A stretch of DNA of 8,327 nucleotides from an uncultured Ezakiella sp. (lineage in GTDB: Bacteria > Bacillota > Clostridia > Tissierellales > Peptoniphilaceae), in contig CAMYPV010000052.1 of assembly GCA_947293975.1 (NCBI GenBank), positions 1-8,327 on the forward strand, given 5' to 3'. The notes under the pieces were generated by a model. The model was not told where the DNA came from. It saw only the letters and a list, made by a program, of their open reading frames with translations, and made no database searches. A program made the translations under genes and the position numbers. This document shows, piece after piece, positions 5,640-8,327 of the stretch. Each line of letters begins with the position of its first letter. The stretch's first letter is position 1.

Positions 5640-6869
5640 ATGAACACTTTAGAATCACTTAAGTTTTCTCTAGAAAAGATCACTTTTGATGTGTTTTTAA
5701 ATAGGGCGATATGGATTATTCTTGGAACGCTTATGATTTGCGCAATCTATTATATTATCCAAATCGGAAACGCTCACGTGCCTGAAGATAAACGCATTAG
5801 CTTTAATATCAAAAAGCTTGCGAAATATTTTCTGATTGCAGTCTTGTGCTTTATTGTTTATTTGATTTTTAAAAACAATAAGAGCATGCGCTATTTATTA
5901 AACACTACCATCATTTCGCTGATATTTGCCTATGTGCTAAATCCAGCGGTAAAATATTTTGAAAGTAAAAACATCAAGCGCAATTGGGCGATACTTTTGA
6001 TTTATTTTTTGGCGTTTTTAATTGTGTCGCTACTATTAATAACCATTGTGCCAAGGACGATTTCCGAGTTTAAAAAGCTCGTTACAAACTTCCCGACTTA
6101 TGTTGATCAAGCGCAGGGAATTATAAGCGATCTATCGGTTAAATACATTGGCAAGGATATTTTTGAAATTCAAAACATCAAGTGGAAGGATATTGTTACA
6201 AATATTTTTTCAAATATAGAGTCCAACATGGGTGGCTTTATGACGGGCATCAAGTCGACGATTTCAAAGACGTTGATGGCGATTTTGGTTCCGGTTTTTA
6301 CATTCTATTTCTTGAGCGACAAGGAAGAGTTTATAAAAAGAGTTAAGTGTTTGATTCCAAAGAAACACAACGAAAAGATCATGCATCTATTAGCAGAGAT
6401 TGACACACAGGTGCATCAATACATCAAGGGCAAGGCGCTTGCGTCGGTGTTCGTGGGTGTGTTGACGGGCGTTCTGCTTGCGATTTGTGGTGTGGACTTT
6501 GCATTTATAATTGGTCTTATCACGATTTTTGCGGATATAATTCCATATATCGGGCCGTTTATCAGCTTGACTCCGGCATTTGTCTTTGCACTTATCGACA
6601 GCCCCATCAAAGCGGTTTGCGTTTTGATTATTTTCCCAGTTGCAAACTGGCTTCAAAACAACATCGTCGGGCCAAAGATTTTTGCAGACACGCTTGGCAT
6701 TCATCCGATGGCGGTTTTGGTCTCCATCTTGATTGGTGGATTTACATTCGGTTTTGTGGGCATGATTTTCGCATTGCCGGTTGTTATTGTAGGAGAAGTT
6801 ATATACAACGAGTATAAAATTTATAGAGAAAATAAAAACAAAGAATTGAGGAGTAATAATGACAAATAA
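5640..6869 (+). CDS. AI-2E family transporter (YrrI/PerM-like membrane protein)
   Basis: 409 residues. Hydrophobic segments lie at about 22-41, 60-77, 86-101, 115-137, 208-226, 268-284, 286-303, 311-335 and 352-388. The family layout is clear: an early helix pair ending in a FAYVLNPAVKYFE block (96-108), a soluble-looking middle (140-205), AILVPVFTFYFLSDKEEF (214-231), then the signature FADIIPYIGPFISLTPAFV (297-315) and GPKIFADTLGIHPMAVL (344-360). The family name comes from E. coli TqsA, linked to AI-2 export, but members have been tied to other substrates such as sodium/proton exchange, so the substrate here is unknown. The N-terminal helix at 22-41 is additional to the usual core of about 350 residues. 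The C-terminus is charged (ENKNKELRSNNDK) and its codons contain the ribosome binding site and start of alaS, with an 11-bp overlap. An AI-2E gene next to alaS is, as I recall, also found in Bacillus (yrrI). Confidence 0.9.
   Translation: MNTLESLKFSLEKITFDVFLNRAIWIILGTLMICAIYYIIQIGNAHVPEDKRISFNIKKLAKYFLIAVLCFIVYLIFKNNKSMRYLLNTTIISLIFAYVLNPAVKYFESKNIKRNWAILLIYFLAFLIVSLLLITIVPRTISEFKKLVTNFPTYVDQAQGIISDLSVKYIGKDIFEIQNIKWKDIVTNIFSNIESNMGGFMTGIKSTISKTLMAILVPVFTFYFLSDKEEFIKRVKCLIPKKHNEKIMHLLAEIDTQVHQYIKGKALASVFVGVLTGVLLAICGVDFAFIIGLITIFADIIPYIGPFISLTPAFVFALIDSPIKAVCVLIIFPVANWLQNNIVGPKIFADTLGIHPMAVLVSILIGGFTFGFVGMIFALPVVIVGEVIYNEYKIYRENKNKELRSNNDK
6848..6853 (+). promoter_or_regulatory. Ribosome binding site of alaS
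   Basis: GAGGAG five bases before ATG 6859, inside the end of the AI-2E coding sequence. It supports the overlapping alaS start and shows that alaS translation starts within the upstream reading frame. Confidence 0.8.
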
Positions 6870-8327
6870 TAAAATTGGAATGCACGAGATTAGAAGACAA
6901 TTTCTAGAATTTTTCAGATCTAAAGAGCATCTCGTTCATCCTTCGTATTCGCTAATACCAAAAGACGACAAGAGCTTATTGTTAATCGGTGCAGGAATGG
7001 CACCTTTAAAGAAATATTTTACAAACGAAGCAACTCCGCCTGCAAAGCGCATGACGACTTCACAAAAATGCGTGCGTACAGGCGACATTGACAACGTCGG
7101 AAAGACTTTAAGGCATCTTACATTCTTCGAGATGCTCGGAAACTTTTCATTCGGCGACTATTTTAAAAACGAAGCGATCTCATGGGCATGGGAATTTTTA
7201 ACAGAAGTTATGAAGCTTCCTAAAGAAAGACTTTGGGTCAGCGTTTACCTCGAAGATGACGAGGCATATAATATCTGGAAGGACAAAATCGGCGTGCCTG
7301 AAGAACGCATTGTGCGTCTTGGCAAAGAGGACAACTTCTGGGAACTTGAAGTTGGTCCAAGTGGTCCTTGCTCTGAAATTCACTACGACAAGGGCGTAGA
7401 ATTTGGCTGTGGCTCTCCAGACTGTAAGCCTGGCTGCGACTGCGACAGATTCTTAGAGGTGTGGAATCTTGTGTTTACACAATTTGACAAGGATAAAGAC
7501 GGTAATTATCATCCGCTTCCACATCCAAACATCGACACAGGCATGGGCCTTGAGCGTATTGCATGCGTTATGGAAAATGTTGAAAGCGTTTACGATATTT
7601 CTACAATCAGAAAAATCATTGCAGAAGTTGAGAGATTGTCGGGCAAAAAATACGATGTAGAAGAAAAGACAAACACATCTATGAGAATTATTGCCGACCA
7701 CACAAGAGCGATGACATTCTTGATTTCAGACGGCGTTGTGCCTTCAAACGAAGGACGCGGCTATGTTTTAAGAAAGCTAATCAGACGTGCAGTAAGGCAC
7801 GGAATGCTTCTTGGAATCAAAGATATTTTCTTGATCAAAGTTGTTGAGAAATTTATCGAAGATTGGAAGGGCGCATATCCTGAGCTTGAAGAAAACAAGC
7901 GCATCATCTTAGAGGTTTTGGAAACAGAAGAAGAAAGATTTAAGCGTACTATTTTTACTGGTCAAGAGCTTCTCGACAAAAAAATGGCTGAGCTAAAGGC
8001 CGAAAACAAGACCGAGATGAATGGCGAAGATGTTTTCGAACTCTACGACACTTACGGATTCCCAGCAGAAATTACCGAAGAAATCTTGAAGGAAAACAAT
8101 TTAACATACAATACTCACGAATTTGAAAAAGCTATGGAGGCCCAAAAAGTTCGTGCAAGAGAGGCTGTCGACAAATCAGACTCAGGTTGGAGAAAGGACG
8201 ACAACAAGGAATTGTTCTTGGGTCTTTCAAACACATTCTCTGGCTACGAAAATAACGACGGCGATACAAAGATTACAAATATTTTTAAAGACAACAAATC
8301 AGTCGACAAAATCGTCAAGGGCGATCA
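6859..8327 (+). CDS. alaS: Alanyl-tRNA synthetase, N-terminal 489 residues (3' end beyond window)
   Basis: The frame is open from ATG 6859 to the right edge and gives 489 residues of an enzyme normally about 870-880 long. It attaches alanine to tRNA-Ala in the cytoplasm. The class II catalytic core is clear: IGAGMAPLKKYF (43-54), TSQKCVRTGDIDNVG (67-81), TFFEMLGNFSFGDYF (88-102, motif 2 region), GPSGPCSEIHYD (166-177) and PNIDTGMGLERIA (223-235, motif 3). The tRNA-recognition part follows, with ADHTRAMTFLISDGVVPSNE then GRGYVLRKLIRRAVRHG (279-315). A Cys-rich insert, GCGSPDCKPGCDCDRF (183-198), is of the kind I associate with clostridial AlaS and may bind metal (inference). The C-terminal end present (440-489) enters the region before the editing domain, which lies outside the window. 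It is co-transcribed and probably translationally coupled with the AI-2E gene. No T-box precedes either gene, although alaS genes of Bacillota often have one. Confidence 0.97.
   Translation, partial: MTNNKIGMHEIRRQFLEFFRSKEHLVHPSYSLIPKDDKSLLLIGAGMAPLKKYFTNEATPPAKRMTTSQKCVRTGDIDNVGKTLRHLTFFEMLGNFSFGDYFKNEAISWAWEFLTEVMKLPKERLWVSVYLEDDEAYNIWKDKIGVPEERIVRLGKEDNFWELEVGPSGPCSEIHYDKGVEFGCGSPDCKPGCDCDRFLEVWNLVFTQFDKDKDGNYHPLPHPNIDTGMGLERIACVMENVESVYDISTIRKIIAEVERLSGKKYDVEEKTNTSMRIIADHTRAMTFLISDGVVPSNEGRGYVLRKLIRRAVRHGMLLGIKDIFLIKVVEKFIEDWKGAYPELEENKRIILEVLETEEERFKRTIFTGQELLDKKMAELKAENKTEMNGEDVFELYDTYGFPAEITEEILKENNLTYNTHEFEKAMEAQKVRAREAVDKSDSGWRKDDNKELFLGLSNTFSGYENNDGDTKITNIFKDNKSVDKIVKGD

Noticed and set aside
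6390..6817. Overlapping open frames of 104-110 codons on both strands inside the AI-2E gene
   Set aside because: They lie across the AI-2E signature region whose frame is clearly the real one. They show no ribosome sites and unlikely compositions.
5640..6869. Assigning an autoinducer-2 export role to the AI-2E protein
   Set aside because: The family name reflects one E. coli member. Other members act on different substrates, and no quorum-sensing gene is in the window.

Overview
The window comes from an AT-rich, Gram-positive type bacterium, most likely an anaerobic member of the Bacillota (Clostridia or Tissierellia-like). The evidence is strong AGGAGG-type ribosome binding sites, near-consensus SigA-type promoters, a lipoteichoic acid synthase, and an AlaS of the clostridial sequence style. 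I cannot name the genus from sequence alone.

Left arm, minus strand, read from about 2600 down to 1. This is a tightly packed operon of an AlgI-like MBOAT membrane O-acyltransferase (1236-2582), a membrane-anchored AlgX/AlgJ/DHHW-like SGNH-type partner (266-1228), and a small multi-pass membrane protein that runs off the left edge (1-266). The last two are joined by a TAATG stop/start overlap. MBOAT plus SGNH partner is the usual two-component machine that moves acyl groups across the membrane onto an extracytoplasmic polymer.

Centre, plus strand. Divergent from that operon, across a 105-bp gap with two back-to-back promoters, is a 958-residue LtaS-type polyglycerolphosphate synthase (2688-5564). 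Its five membrane helices and sulfatase-fold active site look complete. It carries about 340 extra C-terminal residues that resemble one or two decayed GDPD (glycerophosphodiester phosphodiesterase) like units without catalytic residues. This is the most unusual thing in the window. A strong hairpin terminator overlaps its stop codon.

Right arm, plus strand. Two bases after the terminator's T-run a perfect-consensus promoter (TTGACA, 17 bp, TATAAT) starts a transcript for an AI-2E family membrane protein (5640-6869). It overlaps by 11 bp with alaS, alanyl-tRNA synthetase (6859 to beyond 8327), of which 489 residues are present.

How it may fit together (inference): LtaS makes a glycerolphosphate polymer outside the membrane, and the divergent MBOAT/DHHW module may acylate that polymer or another envelope polymer. 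The AI-2E/alaS unit is a separate housekeeping transcript. There is no gene-free stretch above 300 bases. I saw no RNA genes, mobile elements, CRISPR arrays or insertion sequences.
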